Of a stretch of 64,000 bases of DNA, positions 1 through 10,990 are shown piece by piece. The notes beneath the pieces were generated by a model, which worked only from the letters and a program-made list of their open reading frames with translations, was not told the origin of the DNA and searched no databases. Position numbers and translations under genes: made by a program. This stretch comes from Coptis chinensis (taxonomy: Eukaryota; Streptophyta; Magnoliopsida; Ranunculales; Ranunculaceae), in assembly GCA_015680905.1 (NCBI GenBank), contig CM027381.1, forward strand, positions 71,475,501 to 71,539,500. The letters are read 5' to 3'. Within the stretch, counting starts at the first letter, position 1, and each line of letters begins with the position of its first letter.

Positions 1-1284
1 TTAAGATAATAAAAAATATTAAAAATGGAGGCATGAAGAAGGCTGGTTTCTTTGGAAATCAACGTTGGACTTCAATCGGGCTAGGAGGATTAAATGAAGC
101 GATTCGTCAAAGAGTAGCTATTTGGCTATTTCACCGAGTTATAGTTTTCGTATATCATAATGTTTAATGTTTCTGTTTTCTTTTCGCTTCATTATATTGT
201 TTTTCGGCGTAGTGTCGTATTAGTAGATTTAACTCTGTTGAGACTTCGGAAACTTCGACATTTCACCGGTCGGCGGATGGGCGTTCGGGTTATAGAAATC
301 GCTTTTCTTTGTTTTTCTGTTTTGAACATTAAACCGATAACCATTTGATTGCGCGTTTGAACCGTCGAACTATAATACTATGGGCGGGTGGCTATATTTA
401 TTAGAACCGCCAACGCCGAGCGCGTTTAATGGAGGCTTGAACCTTCTCCTTTGATCTTGAATTTTATTTGAAATTTTGGTGTTTGAACTTGATTGGTTGT
501 TGGGGTATTGGTGGACTGATGAGGAAGAGATTAGAGCTTGGTGGAAGCTCATAATGGCGGCGATAAACTTTGGGTTGAGATGTGAAGTTAAAATTAGAGT
601 TTTGGTTTGGTTAAAGTTATAGGGGTTTGTGCAAGGGGTTAAAACCGCTAGGTTGGATTAGTTGTTGTTGTGGCGGTCGATTTTGGCCCGTGTGAGGGGA
701 GAGGTAATCGATTTTTGGTTTTAGTAAAGGTGTTGGGTTAAATCTAATGAGAACCGATGATGAAGTGGGAGGAGGAGGAGAACCCGGTGGTGGTTTAAGG
801 TGGTGGAGTGCTGTTTTAGAAGCGGTTGGAGAAGATGATGCCCGTTCACCGATTTTGGGCTTGGGCCAAATCGGTTGGAGCCTAGTTTGTTTAGTTGGTT
901 TGGGCCCGGATTCTATTATTTTGTTTGGGCGGTTTGTTTAGTTGTTGGGCGGTTTAATTCAAAAGTTTTGGGCCGGTTTTGTTTTAATTTGTGGACCGAT
1001 TCCAGTTTAAATTGATTGGTCAGATCATTTGTGTTTTTGGACCGCTTTTATTAGTTTCCTTTGGGCCCGATCACTTAACCTGTTTTGGGCGGTTTTCTAA
1101 TATTGCATGGACCACCATCCATTGGACTTAAAATAGATCTAATTGGGTCGTAGAATAAATAAGTGGACTTTTAGACTTTCGGGTTCTAAGGTTTGGGCTT
1201 GGCGGTTGGGTCCGAACCATGACCTTGTGAACCATACACCTTTGTTTAGCCATGAACCATGGCTATGACCATGAACCCATTCGA

Positions 1285-1530
1285 ACAAAAACGACAGTTT
1301 GACTTTGAAGATTTTGACCATCGACCGTTGACTTTGACGGTTGACTTTGACCTTTGACCATGGCATGTTGACTTTGACTTTGACCATCGACCGTTGACTT
1401 TGACGGTTGACTTTGACCTTTGACCATGGCATGTTGACTTTGACTTTGACCATGACATGTTGAGTTTGACCTTCACCTTGATGTGTTGACCTTTGACCGT
1501 TGACTTTGACCGTTGACTGTGAATGTTGAC
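1285..1530. repeat. TTGAC-rich tandem array (66-bp unit)
   Basis: A 66-bp unit starting with TCGACCGTTGAC occurs at 1,321 and again at 1,387, flanked by degenerate relatives. The array holds more than twenty TTGAC cores, many as TTGACC or TTGACT, which match the W-box bound by WRKY factors. It lies inside an LTR. The long minus-strand ORFs here are a by-product of the repeat. Whether WRKY proteins bind it is inference. Confidence 0.85.
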
Positions 1531-1983
1531 TTTTTCCAGTTTTTCACATATTTGTTTATATGGACAAATATAGTAATAATGTATTGTCGGACATTATATA
1601 ACTTGGTTTGTCATTATTTTTAGATTTGGCGTGAGTAGTGTGTAAAATATATATATTGGACTTTGATTGTGGACTTTTGACCGCCTAATTGTGCTTAATG
1701 TGTATATTATATGGACACATATAGTAATAAAATGCTGTGGAAGCTAGTATATATATTTGGTTGTCATTATCTAAGAAAGATTTGACATTGATGTTGTGTA
1801 TTTTGACACGTGACGATATTGAGATGTTTCTAAATATTATGGCTTAGTGCAATAAGGTAATGGACCTGCACGTGATATAGTGGAATGTTTATGAGTCATA
1901 AATGTATGACACCTGAATAAATTACGAATCGAAAATCCTAGAACCGACTACCACAACTCATGTGATTTGCCACCGGTGCATTA

Positions 1984-2250
1984 TTTGATATATAAGATGT
2001 TGATATATAAGATGTTGATATATATGAGATGTTGATTGACCCATGTGTTGGGCAATCGTAGCCGAATAGTGGCTTGAGATATAAGATGTTGATATATAAG
2101 ATGTTGATATATATGAGATGTTGATTGACCCATGTGTTGGGCAATCGTGAGCGAATAGTGGCTTGAGATATAAGATGTTGATATATAAGATGTTGATATA
2201 TAAGATGTTGTATATATATGAGATGTTGACCGACCATTCGTGAGCGAATA
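1984..2250. repeat. 89-bp tandem array with TGATATATAAGATGT sub-repeats
   Basis: The block GTTGATTGACCCATGTGTTG recurs at about 2,031 and 2,120, with a degenerate third copy near 2,224. Short TGATATATAAGATGT sub-repeats separate the blocks. The array is part of the LTR and codes for nothing. Confidence 0.85.
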
Positions 2251-2417
2251 GTGGATTGTGGTAGCTAGGTAAGACATAGATACTGACGTGATTTTAGGGA
2301 CACAAAGAAAGCCCCAAATAATCTAATTATGGTAATATGTTGGTAAATGATATATCTCTAGATAGATGATTTGTATATGGTTGGGGTTATAGCTTAGTTA
2401 GAACCTAAAAACTCGAT

Positions 2418-2715
2418 GGAGGAACTACATGCCTTATTTATTATGAGTATAGTTTGTTGTGGTGGTTAAAGTTAAAGGCAAATCGATTGGAGGAACTACC
2501 GCCTTGATTATTGTACTTTTCTGTTGTATTAGTCGGGAAAGTTAAGGAACTAAATGCCTTTTTATTATGTGTATGATATGTTGTAGTAGTTGTTGGAAGT
2601 TAAGGCGCCTCAGTGGAGGAACTACCTGCCTTAATTATTATTCTTTAGGATGTTGTATTTGTCGTTGAAAGTTAAGGCGTCTCGGTAGAGGAACTAACTG
2701 CCTTATGGATGGTGT
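2418..2715. repeat. Diverged ~70-bp repeats (GGAGGAACTAC...GCCTT)
   Basis: The motif GAGGAACTAC followed by GCCTTATT or similar occurs five times at roughly 2,418, 2,490, 2,545, 2,615 and 2,688. Spacing is about 55-73 bp, and the sequence between the motifs is also partly alike. It is an old, decayed tandem array inside the LTR. Confidence 0.7.
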
Positions 2716-3121
2716 TTATATTTGTATAAGTATATGTTGTTTTTAGGGCTACTCACACCAGCATTATTTATAATGCTTCCATGTTTGTTTTTTGTTCATT
2801 CAATGAACATAGTTGATAAGTTTTGACAAAGTGTTGAAGAAGATTGGTTCTAATTTTAAACAATTTCAAGATAGGCCTTGTTTTCCTTTGAGGTGATATA
2901 GATTTTCAGTTGAGATAAGGTTATTTGCATTTTCATTTGTAAATTGTTTTTGTAATGAAGATGACTGTTGTTTAAGTTAAAATTTTTATTGGTTTTAATT
3001 ATCCGCAAATTATAAATTGTTTATGGGTTTTTGGGAGTGGAGAGTGCGTCACACCTCGGAGATCGAAGAGTCGGAGACAAATAATGTTTTTCCGAATTCT
3101 GTCGAAATTCGGGGTGTGACA

Positions 3122-3282
3122 ACAATTGTTTGCTCAACGACTTCCAAAATTCAATTTATCCAACAAAACATGAACCCATTTATACAAAATCAACTCATTA
3201 CATGATTCGTTAATTAAAAAATTCATATTATGATGAATATTTGGTTAGATTGAAAGTTATATCAAATTCTAATCATATTTAG
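3122..3282. other. Short spacer between LTR end and LINE tail
   Basis: This is AT-rich sequence with no gene or repeat that I can recognise. It separates the LTR end at 3,121 from the poly(A) tail of the LINE, seen here as poly(T), at 3,283. The 5 bp after the LTR, ACAAT, would be its TSD, but the other copy is outside the window. Confidence 0.5.
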
Positions 3283-3390
3283 TTTTTTTTTTTTTTTTGC
3301 ACACAAGTAAGGATTTTATTAGAACCAGAAATAGAGTTACAAAGAGGTGAATTTGTTACATACAATTAAAACTAGGAGTTACAATCCAAT

Positions 3391-6300
3391 CTAATCAAAT
3401 CTGTAGTAGGTTCTCAAATGACCCTCTATAGAGGTGATAAAACTTGGTCTGGATGTGCCCCATAAAGAAACTCCACCGATTAGTGAAGTACCCTTCTTTG
3501 CAGTTGAATCTGTTCCAAAATTTGCCTCCCTTAAGGTATGTGTAATACACCAAAGTCAAGCTTGCTTACTGCTCTCAACCATCTTGCTTTCAGCATCCAA
3601 GGCACCTGGTTCTGCCCAAAAGATTGGACAGCTACCGTTGAGTCGCTTTCGATCTAAAGCTTCTTCCAATAATACCTTGTAGCTATATTTGCTGCCATGA
3701 CGATGGTTGTGCATTTAGCTGTATAGTTGGTAGTCACTCCCATGCCATATGCGAGTACACCTAGAACAGTTGCATTATGATTTCTAAATAGCACATCGAC
3801 ACCACCAGTTCCAAGATTTCCCAACGCAGACCCATCTGTGTTCACTTTAACCACTCCCCACTGAGGTGCAGACCATATCACTTCTCTAATATTGCTTTTT
3901 TTGGCCCTGCCCTTCAAGTTAAAGAAAGTTAGAAGGTCGAGGTCTTCCATGGTATTGAACATAGTACCTGTAGTAATCAGGCCAGCAGCTCGAACATCCT
4001 TAATTATGTCATTCTTCAGTTGAGTCATGTTCAACTTCTTGTCTTCAAAAAGAATTTTGTTTCTGGTCTTCCATATTTGAACCATAGATGTACTGTCATA
4101 GCATTCCATAACTCTTTTCTTATGGGACTTTTTTTCCTTTGTGGCTCTTCTGACATTGCGAAAATCGAAACTACTTAAGGAAATAATAAATAGTTCAGAG
4201 ATCCAGGACCATAATTGCTTAGCTACTTCACATTCCCATAGTATATGATGCACATTCTTAGCTGCCATATTACACAATCTGCACTTGGAGACTAAGTGAA
4301 TCCCCTTCTTTTGAACCTTTTCATCAGTAGGTGCCACCTTATACATGAGTTTCCAAACTAGCCTAGCTGTTCTTGGATGGACATGCTTGTTCTAGACCCA
4401 ACTATGCCAGCTTATCTTATCGCCCTTTTTTTCTGATTGCTTCAAAAGCTTCTTTGTCTGAGAAGGCTCCATCCTTAGCTGATACCCAAACTCTAGTGTC
4501 AGTAGCTTCTCCATAAGGTGGTAAAAGTGTATTTACATCTATACCAGCTTGAGAAAAAACCTCGACTACATCGGTGGGAATGGACCAATTGTTATCCACT
4601 ATAATATCCGACACCTTGGCAGTAAATTCTTTCCAATTTACTCCTTGCACTTTATCAGCTACTATCGACCCAGACCATGCATCTTGCCATAATCTAATAC
4701 TCTTTCCTTGCCCAACTGACCAACTCATATGAGGATCCATTTCCTTCAAAGCCCATCTTAGACCTGGCCAAACAAATGAAGACTTATAGTAGTTGATCCA
4801 ATTTCCAGAGATCATGGAGAATTTTTTCATCATATATTTACTCCATTCAATGTTCTGTGATAGAAGGGACCAAGAGAGCTTCATAAGAAGAGCAAGGTTT
4901 AATTCCCTCAATTTCCTCAAACCCAACCCCCCTTCTTCAATTGGCTTGCAAACTTTCTCCCACTTTAAGGTAATACCCTTCCTTACAGATGGGTCCCCTA
5001 TCCAAATGAAGTTTCTCACGGCTGCTTAACAGTCTTTGATGCATCTTAAAAGCCATTTGTATACAGACATATTGTACATAGGTATGCTATTGAGAATGGA
5101 TTGTGCAATCACCATTCGGCCTTGAAAAGATAGCATTTTACCAGCCCAATTAACCACTGGCCCTTCTTCTAACTTTCTCAACTAATACTTGAATGTGAGC
5201 TCCTGTAGCTTTCCCCTTAAAGATAGGTGCTCCAAGGTATTTTTCAGGCAACTTCCCCTCTTGGAATCCAAAAAGTTCAGTCACTTTTTGTTTCTTTGCA
5301 TTTCTCATAGCTCCCATGAATAGTTTACTCTTAGACGAGTTAAGAAATTAACCAGTTGCATACTGATACCTATTAAGCATATTCTTCAAGAGCTTGAGGC
5401 CGCGAATATCCCCATTTGCAAAAATGAAAATATCATCTGCGAATAATATGGGTGGGACTAGGGTAATTTCCAGCTGCTGTCATATGCTTTATCTTCCCCA
5501 TGTGGAAGAGCCAATTGATACCCCTACTTAGCACATCTTCTATAATATCAAACAAGAGAGGGGAAAGGGGGTCTCCTTGTCTGAGACCCCTGCCAGCTCC
5601 AAAAAAACCGTAAGGACCTCCATTAATCATAACCGAGATGTTGGCACTACTAAGAAGGGTAGCGATCCATGAGCACCATGTATTGCTAAATCCAAATCGT
5701 GCAAGCATCTCCAGTAAGAATTACCAACTGAGAGAGTTAAAAGCCTGAGTAATGTTCAATTTTATACCCACACTACCTCCTCTAATCTTCTTATCCATTT
5801 CATTCATCATCTCAGAAGCAAGTGTTATGCCAGTAGTACTTGTTCGCCCTTTAATGAAGGCAAGCTGCTCTCCACTAATGATATACTCCATAATATGCTT
5901 AATTCTCGTAGCCATAATTTTAGTAATAATCTTAAACAGAAAATTACTTAAGCAAATAGGTCTGTACTGGTTAATTGTAATAGCATTTGTGACTTTAGGT
6001 ACCAAAACGAGGAAACTAGTTGGGAGCACATTATCTCTGAAGAAAGAAACCACAACCAAGCTCACATCAGTTCCAATAATATCCCAGTATGTTTGATAAA
6101 AGATTCCCTGATAACCATCGGGTCTAGGAGCACTGGACGCGTTCATGGAGAACATTGCAATTCTCACCTCTTCTCTAGTTGGTATAGCCGTGAGAAGCTT
6201 GTTGTCTTTTTCCGTGCCCAACCTAGGAATTAGCTTTAGAAGGTTTTCATTAAGATCCGCCTCATGGAATGCATATTTCTCTTCATAAGCTTGTACTATG

Positions 6301-7480
6301 TATTCCTTGATTTGAGTTTGCTGCTTGATCAAGCTACCATCCTCTTTTTTTATTTCCACTATCTGAGATTTTACCAATCTAATCTTCGTGGAAGCATGAA
6401 AAAAGGTTGTGTTTCTCTCTCCTTCTAGTGCTTCTGTGACTCTAGATTTCTCCTTTGCCATCATGGTATCAACCTTCATGGCTTCTTGTATTTCTGCAGC
6501 TTCCTCAAACTCTAACTTGTGAAGGTGATAATCGAAAGGGTTGATTTCTTGGTCTTGCATAATAAGATCTAATTCCTCATTTATTTCCTTGATGTTCTGT
6601 CTCAGGTTCCCGTAGGTTGTCCAGCTCCAGTCTTTTAAAACTAGATTAAGCCTTTTAAGTTTTTTCATAACCTTTCTGGTAGGCACATCATTGAGAGGCT
6701 CAGCCCAACTCTTCTCAATTACCTCTTTCAAGTTGCTATGAAGAATCTAAGTTTTCTTGAATCTGAAAGGGATGTTGCTCGGCTTTGGAATCTTTGTATT
6801 CCAACCAACAATGGGGCTATGATCAGAAAAATTCCTTTTAAGGACTTTGCTTTTCCTTCCTGCACTATTGTCAATCCGTTTCTGGCTAACAAGTATTCTA
6901 TCTATCTTCTTATACATCCTTCTGGTTCCCATCCTCTTATTGCACCAAGAATACTTGAGCCCCATCTTAGTAGTATCCACCAGAGCATTAGAGTGAATGA
7001 AATTATTAAATTCATTCGTAGCTATAGAACATGGAGTACCTCCCCCCTTTTTTTCATCTAGGGTGGATATATTACATTGAAATCACCTACGACTGCCCAT
7101 GCTTCAATATTGAGACCCAACTGCAACAATTCTTCCCATAAACTTCTATGACTTCCATAAGAACTCCTAGCATGCACAAAAGACAGTAGAAAGCCGCCTA
7201 TCTTGACAATAATATGTTGGTTGGAAAGGGCAACGAGTTGCACCGTAAGCTCTTCCTTCCAAAACACCCAAATATTTCCTACTTTATTTGGGATGTCATT
7301 ATGAACAAATTTAGCCCCAAAACCCAATCTACCGAGCAAAGAAGGAAGTCCAGTAGGTGGTCGAATAAGAGGCTCAGCAATACACAAAAATTCAGGATTA
7401 AACTCATTGACAATCTCCTCAACATAAGACCAAGGTTCTTGTCGTTTAGCTCCCCTGACATTCCAGTAAATTGTATTCAT
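3391..7480 (-). pseudogene. LINE ORF2: endonuclease-reverse transcriptase-RNase H, broken
   Basis: The start is ATG at 7,480 (MNTIYWNVRGAKR). The endonuclease shows YWNVRG, CIAEP, VGDFNV and, after a frame change near 7,045, NFSDHSPI. The reverse transcriptase follows, with YRPICLSNFLFKI, motif A reading IKLNITQAFNSL (Asn where the catalytic Asp is expected), GLRQGDPLSPLLF, then FADD in a shifted frame near 5,440. A zf-RVT motif CRLCNMAAKNVHHILWEC lies near 4,250-4,300. RNase H begins with VKVNTDGSALG near 3,840; its second acidic position reads Lys (YTAKC). A final motif REANFGTDSTAKKG lies in another frame near 3,480-3,520. At least five stops or frame changes split the ORF at about 7,045, 6,740, 5,715, 5,440 and 4,350. 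It cannot encode an active polymerase. Confidence 0.92.
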
Positions 7481-7482
7481 TA

Positions 7483-10400
7483 TTAATGTTGTTCGGGTGG
7501 GTTACCTGACCTTGCCCTAGGTGAACGCATGTCTTGCACCTTATTCAGAGGTCTATACCCTTTCTTGGTCTTCAGTTTCCATTCCTCTTCTTCAGCTTCA
7601 TCTGCCCAATTACCATTATTCAGCAGTTTACTAGCTTCCAGCATGACATTAGCATTCGAGAGATTGCGTGGGGAGGATGGATTTTCATCACGAATCTCTC
7701 TACTCATACCACTCATTTCTGAAGCGTAACTTCTACTACTGAAGGAATTTGGTGATCCCATGATCGTGACGTGAAGCTGCATTTACTCTATCAACTGTGC
7801 TAGTTGGACTAGCAACTACCACTCCTTGTGATTCTGTAATGGGCGTATCAACTGTCTCTGTAGCCACCGCTGAGGAATAGTTATCCACCTCCGTAGCCTT
7901 ATCAGTAACTTGCATATTTACTAGAGAGACATTTAATGGAGAATTTAATGCTTCAACATGCGAAGCCTCAGTTTGCAACTCCTCAGTATGCAAATCTTCA
8001 GTTTGCACCACTACATTCTCAACAATCACCCTGTTAGTTGCTTGTTCTTGTACGACCCCCCATCTATGTGTACATCTGTACCATTCACAGCTCCAGCATG
8101 GGTGGGATGGATTTCTTCCACATAGACCATTCCATTAGGATCCTTGGCTCTATTAGTGGATGGTTGCTGGTTTCTTTTCTTCCTGTTTCTTCTCCTTTTC
8201 TTTTGCGCCTTGTCTGATTCTGTAATTGTGATAAGTGCCTAAAATTGTATATTTTATATATAGTTTTATAGGCACTTTATAATATCATTTATACTTAATT
8301 GTGTATTTTTAACGTAAAACCATACATTTGTTTTATTCCATGACATTATGCACATTTTTTTGTCATAAAGGATTATTTGCATATATGTGTATGTCTTTGG
8401 AAAAGTCCAATGCAAAATATGTTTTATTAATTTGGTTTAATACTTTTTTATAGGAAATAAATATGTTGGTCAAAGCCCAATCAAAGCCCGAGCCCATAAG
8501 CCAAAGAGGATCATTTAGAGAATCAATAAGTGAGAGCTCATGGAATAAATTGTGCTATCAAGAATGGAAGGAAATGTTAGAGAATTGATAATTATGGAAG
8601 GAAATCAAGAAAGGATAATTGCAACTACCACCATATATTCTTACCATTTTCACCACATTAAATATCTCAATTTCCATTAATTACTTATTCCCTAGATTTT
8701 ATTATATCAAATCATTCCATAATTCCTTATATCCTAGCCACCATATATATTCTCCCATATCCTCACCATATTCTTTCCAATCACTCCATTCCTAATTCAA
8801 AACCATATCATTCCATTTTATCCTTTATTTGATTTCTATTTTATATTTCCTTCCTTCCTAATGCCTTGATAATATATCTTCCGTATTCCATTTCCTAAAT
8901 TTTTTTATCTTATATTTTCTTCCTATATCCCAAAGATTATTTATATTTTGTGTGTAGATATTATATGCACAAAGATCTTGTTGGTGGAAGCTATAAATAG
9001 ATAAGAGAATTGGCATTGAGGACAACGAACCATTCTACACTCATTCTACATCCATTCTAGTATCCAAGTAGTAGAAATTTTGCCTTGTAGTTTTAGTTCA
9101 TTTAATTAATGAGGAAGAGTGCTCTTGAGTGTGTAATTTTCTGAAGATCAACATGAAAGCAATAAAGGCATTTTCAATGTTCACTCTATATCTTGTCTTT
9201 AATTATTCTTTCATGTTAATTAATAGCATGGAGGGCTAAGCTTCCACCCCATGGTGGAAAGTGAAAGCTCTCCATGAAATTCTTGTTATTTTGTTTTTGT
9301 CCTTTTTGTTAGAATCTCCACTATATGTATTTTTGATGAAATCCAATGATAACTTTTTTAAATTGATTTTTGCACTAAGGTTAAATGTGCATGGTTTCTA
9401 TCACCGTGAAAAATACGGGGTATTTTCCATTGTTAGTTTATTCTTTTTGTTAAAAAATCTTTTAGACTCAACTTTATTAGTTATTAAGGGATTTTTGGGA
9501 TTTTTTGTACTTCTTATTGTGGACATTGAATGCCTAAAAATTTCTCATTTGGAGTAAAAAAGAATAAAGGATTGAATTTAATATTTAGATGTTTTATTAT
9601 GTTCTTCAAGTTATATTTTCCACTAATTCTAGAACTAGCGTTTAAGATTTATTGAAGTTTCGGAGAAATTTAACAAGAGGTATAAAACTGAAATACAAGA
9701 ATTGTTGGTGAGTTAGTAACTTTCTACCAAGGGTTTTGATAAATTGATATTTGAAAATTAATTGCTTTAGTTAGTCATTAATTCCTTACAACTTACTTTT
9801 ATTTTTAGTTTAGATAAGAAATTAGAAATCCTCAACAATTGTTTTAATATTAATCACCAAGTTAGCTATTGGTTTATGAAATATTTTCTCCCCCATTTAT
9901 TCACTTCAAGATGTGGATCGATACCTCACTTACAGCTATTCTAATCATATTTTATTGATTATTTTGCAGTTTTTGAGATTTTTGTTGATTGACAAGTTCT
10001 AAATGACAGAATTAAATATTCAAAGAATTTGTCTAAATCAAATTGTTGCTTCCTTCGGCGCATCTTCTTTTATGAAGTCTTTCCGTAAACCTTTGCATTC
10101 TGCTACCAAGTGCCCTACAAATTTGCAATGACCACAGAACTTTGGAAGTTTAAACACCTCCACTTCCTGCAAGAAAGATTTACCATCTTCCTCCTCCACC
10201 AATATTTGGTTAGGTATTTGTTTTGATAGATCAACTTCCACAAGCACCGATGTAAAGAACCCGAAGGATCTTTCTAGGGTATGCTTATCAGCCCCTATTG
10301 GGCCACCAACTCCCCTAGCAATAGACATTAATATTTCATAGTCCCAGTATTGCTGTCCGAGTTTAGGAAATTTGATCCAGATCTGGGCATTTGATTTAGT

Positions 10401-10913
10401 ATGCACTTCTGGATCAAAATCAGGAGACCATTTAGATAATCTCAGAGTTTGGTCCCCAAATGTCCAAGGTTCGCCTCCCCAGATTTTCCTCAAGTCTGTC
10501 TCACATGTTAATCAGATAATGAAGAAACCCTTTCCTAAAGGAATAAGTTTCCAATCTCCTTGTGGTTGCCATTTTGAAGCTGCCATTCTTCTTACCTCAT
10601 CCAGCGTGATTTTGTGGAAATCTAGGCGACCAACAAGACAATGCTTGCAGTATTGAAGACCTCGTTCCACCGCCTTTTTCGGAAGCTTGATCGATGGCAT
10701 ATTACCTTTCATTTCCGGAATTGGCAGATCTTCAATATCCAGATGTTGTGGTTGTTCACCACGAACCTTGTCAGCAAAAGACACCTTCTTTCCTTGGTCA
10801 CCATTGACATGAACATCGGATGTCGAAAATGATGCTGTGGAGCTTAATCTGTGCGATTGAACCTCAACTACCTGCCTTGGGGCTGGAGGGAGTTCAAACT
10901 CAGATAAATCCAT
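7483..10913 (-). pseudogene. LINE ORF1: DUF4283/CCHC nucleic-acid-binding protein, broken
   Basis: The first in-frame ATG is at 10,913 (MDLSEFELPPAPR). A DUF4283-type region follows (LVGRLDFHKITLDEVRRMA through FGDQTLRLSKWSPDF). Then comes a zinc knuckle CGHCKFVGHLVAEC (CX2CX4HX4C) near 10,090-10,140 and a Lys/Arg-rich tail. An in-frame TGA at 10,512-10,514 replaces a sense codon, and frame changes lie near 8,050 and 7,740. A solo LTR sits between codons at 8,229-10,040; removing it with one copy of AATTG brings KEATI directly in frame with TESDKAQKKRRRN. In this class ORF1 binds LINE RNA. It is not functional here. Confidence 0.88.
8229..10040. mobile_element. Solo LTR (1,812 bp) nested in LINE ORF1
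   Basis: The segment starts TGATAAGTGCC and ends ATCA. It is flanked by a perfect 5-bp duplication AATTG at 8,224-8,228 and 10,041-10,045. It has a TATA-like TATAAATAG near 8,993 and AATAAAGG near 9,160, matching plus-strand LTR promoter and polyadenylation signals. No internal region or second LTR is present, so it is the product of LTR-LTR recombination. The start resembles that of plant Ty3/gypsy LTRs. It is younger than the LINE it interrupts. Confidence 0.9.
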
Positions 10914-10990
10914 GCTTTCGCATGGAGCAGGTGGAACCCCCCCCAAAAGGGGAAGATTTTAGCATTTTTCTCCTCTCACTAATTGCTTGA

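Larger units (their letters stand above)
1..3121 (+). mobile_element. 3' part of a long LTR (Ty3/gypsy type), start outside the window
   Basis: The stretch has no protein-coding signal. It ends in GGGGTGTGACA at 3,121, as many plant gypsy LTRs do. It contains three internal tandem arrays (described separately) and TTGAC-rich DNA like that of the solo LTR at 42,314-45,428. Its left end lies before base 1, so it is at least 3.1 kb. No gag or pol adjoins its right end, so it is either a solo LTR or the 3' LTR of an element off the left edge. The family is inferred from architecture only. Confidence 0.6.
3283..10990 (-). mobile_element. L1-type LINE, nearly full length, decayed, interrupted by a solo LTR
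   Basis: The element reads on the minus strand. It ends in a 16-base poly(A) tail (T run at 3,283-3,298). From its 5' end it carries ORF1 (DUF4283 region plus CCHC zinc knuckle) and ORF2 (APE-type endonuclease, reverse transcriptase, zf-RVT, RNase H). Only 2 nt separate the end of ORF1 (7,483) from the start of ORF2 (7,480), a compact plant L1 layout. The 5' end is not sharply defined and lies about 10,914-11,000. I found no convincing TSD. Several stops and frame changes show it is an old, inactive copy. Without the 1.8-kb LTR insertion it is about 5.9 kb. Confidence 0.92.

Noticed and set aside
1139-1476. Two overlapping minus-strand ORFs of 76-104 aa with repeated KVKVN/KSKST phrases
   Set aside because: They follow the 66-bp TTGAC repeat, appear in two frames at once and match no protein family, so they are a product of the tandem array.
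1938-2277. Minus-strand ORFs rich in HLIY and SYIS repeats
   Set aside because: They are translations of the 89-bp tandem array in two frames; not genes.
3258-3280. ATTCTAATCATATTT beside the LINE tail, also found at about 9,939 as a possible LINE TSD
   Set aside because: The second copy is inside the solo LTR, well within the LINE, whose own 5' end lies about 1 kb further on. The match is coincidental.
9261-9557. 98-aa hydrophobic ORF in the solo LTR
   Set aside because: Low-complexity, Phe/Leu-rich and inside a non-coding LTR; no family resemblance.
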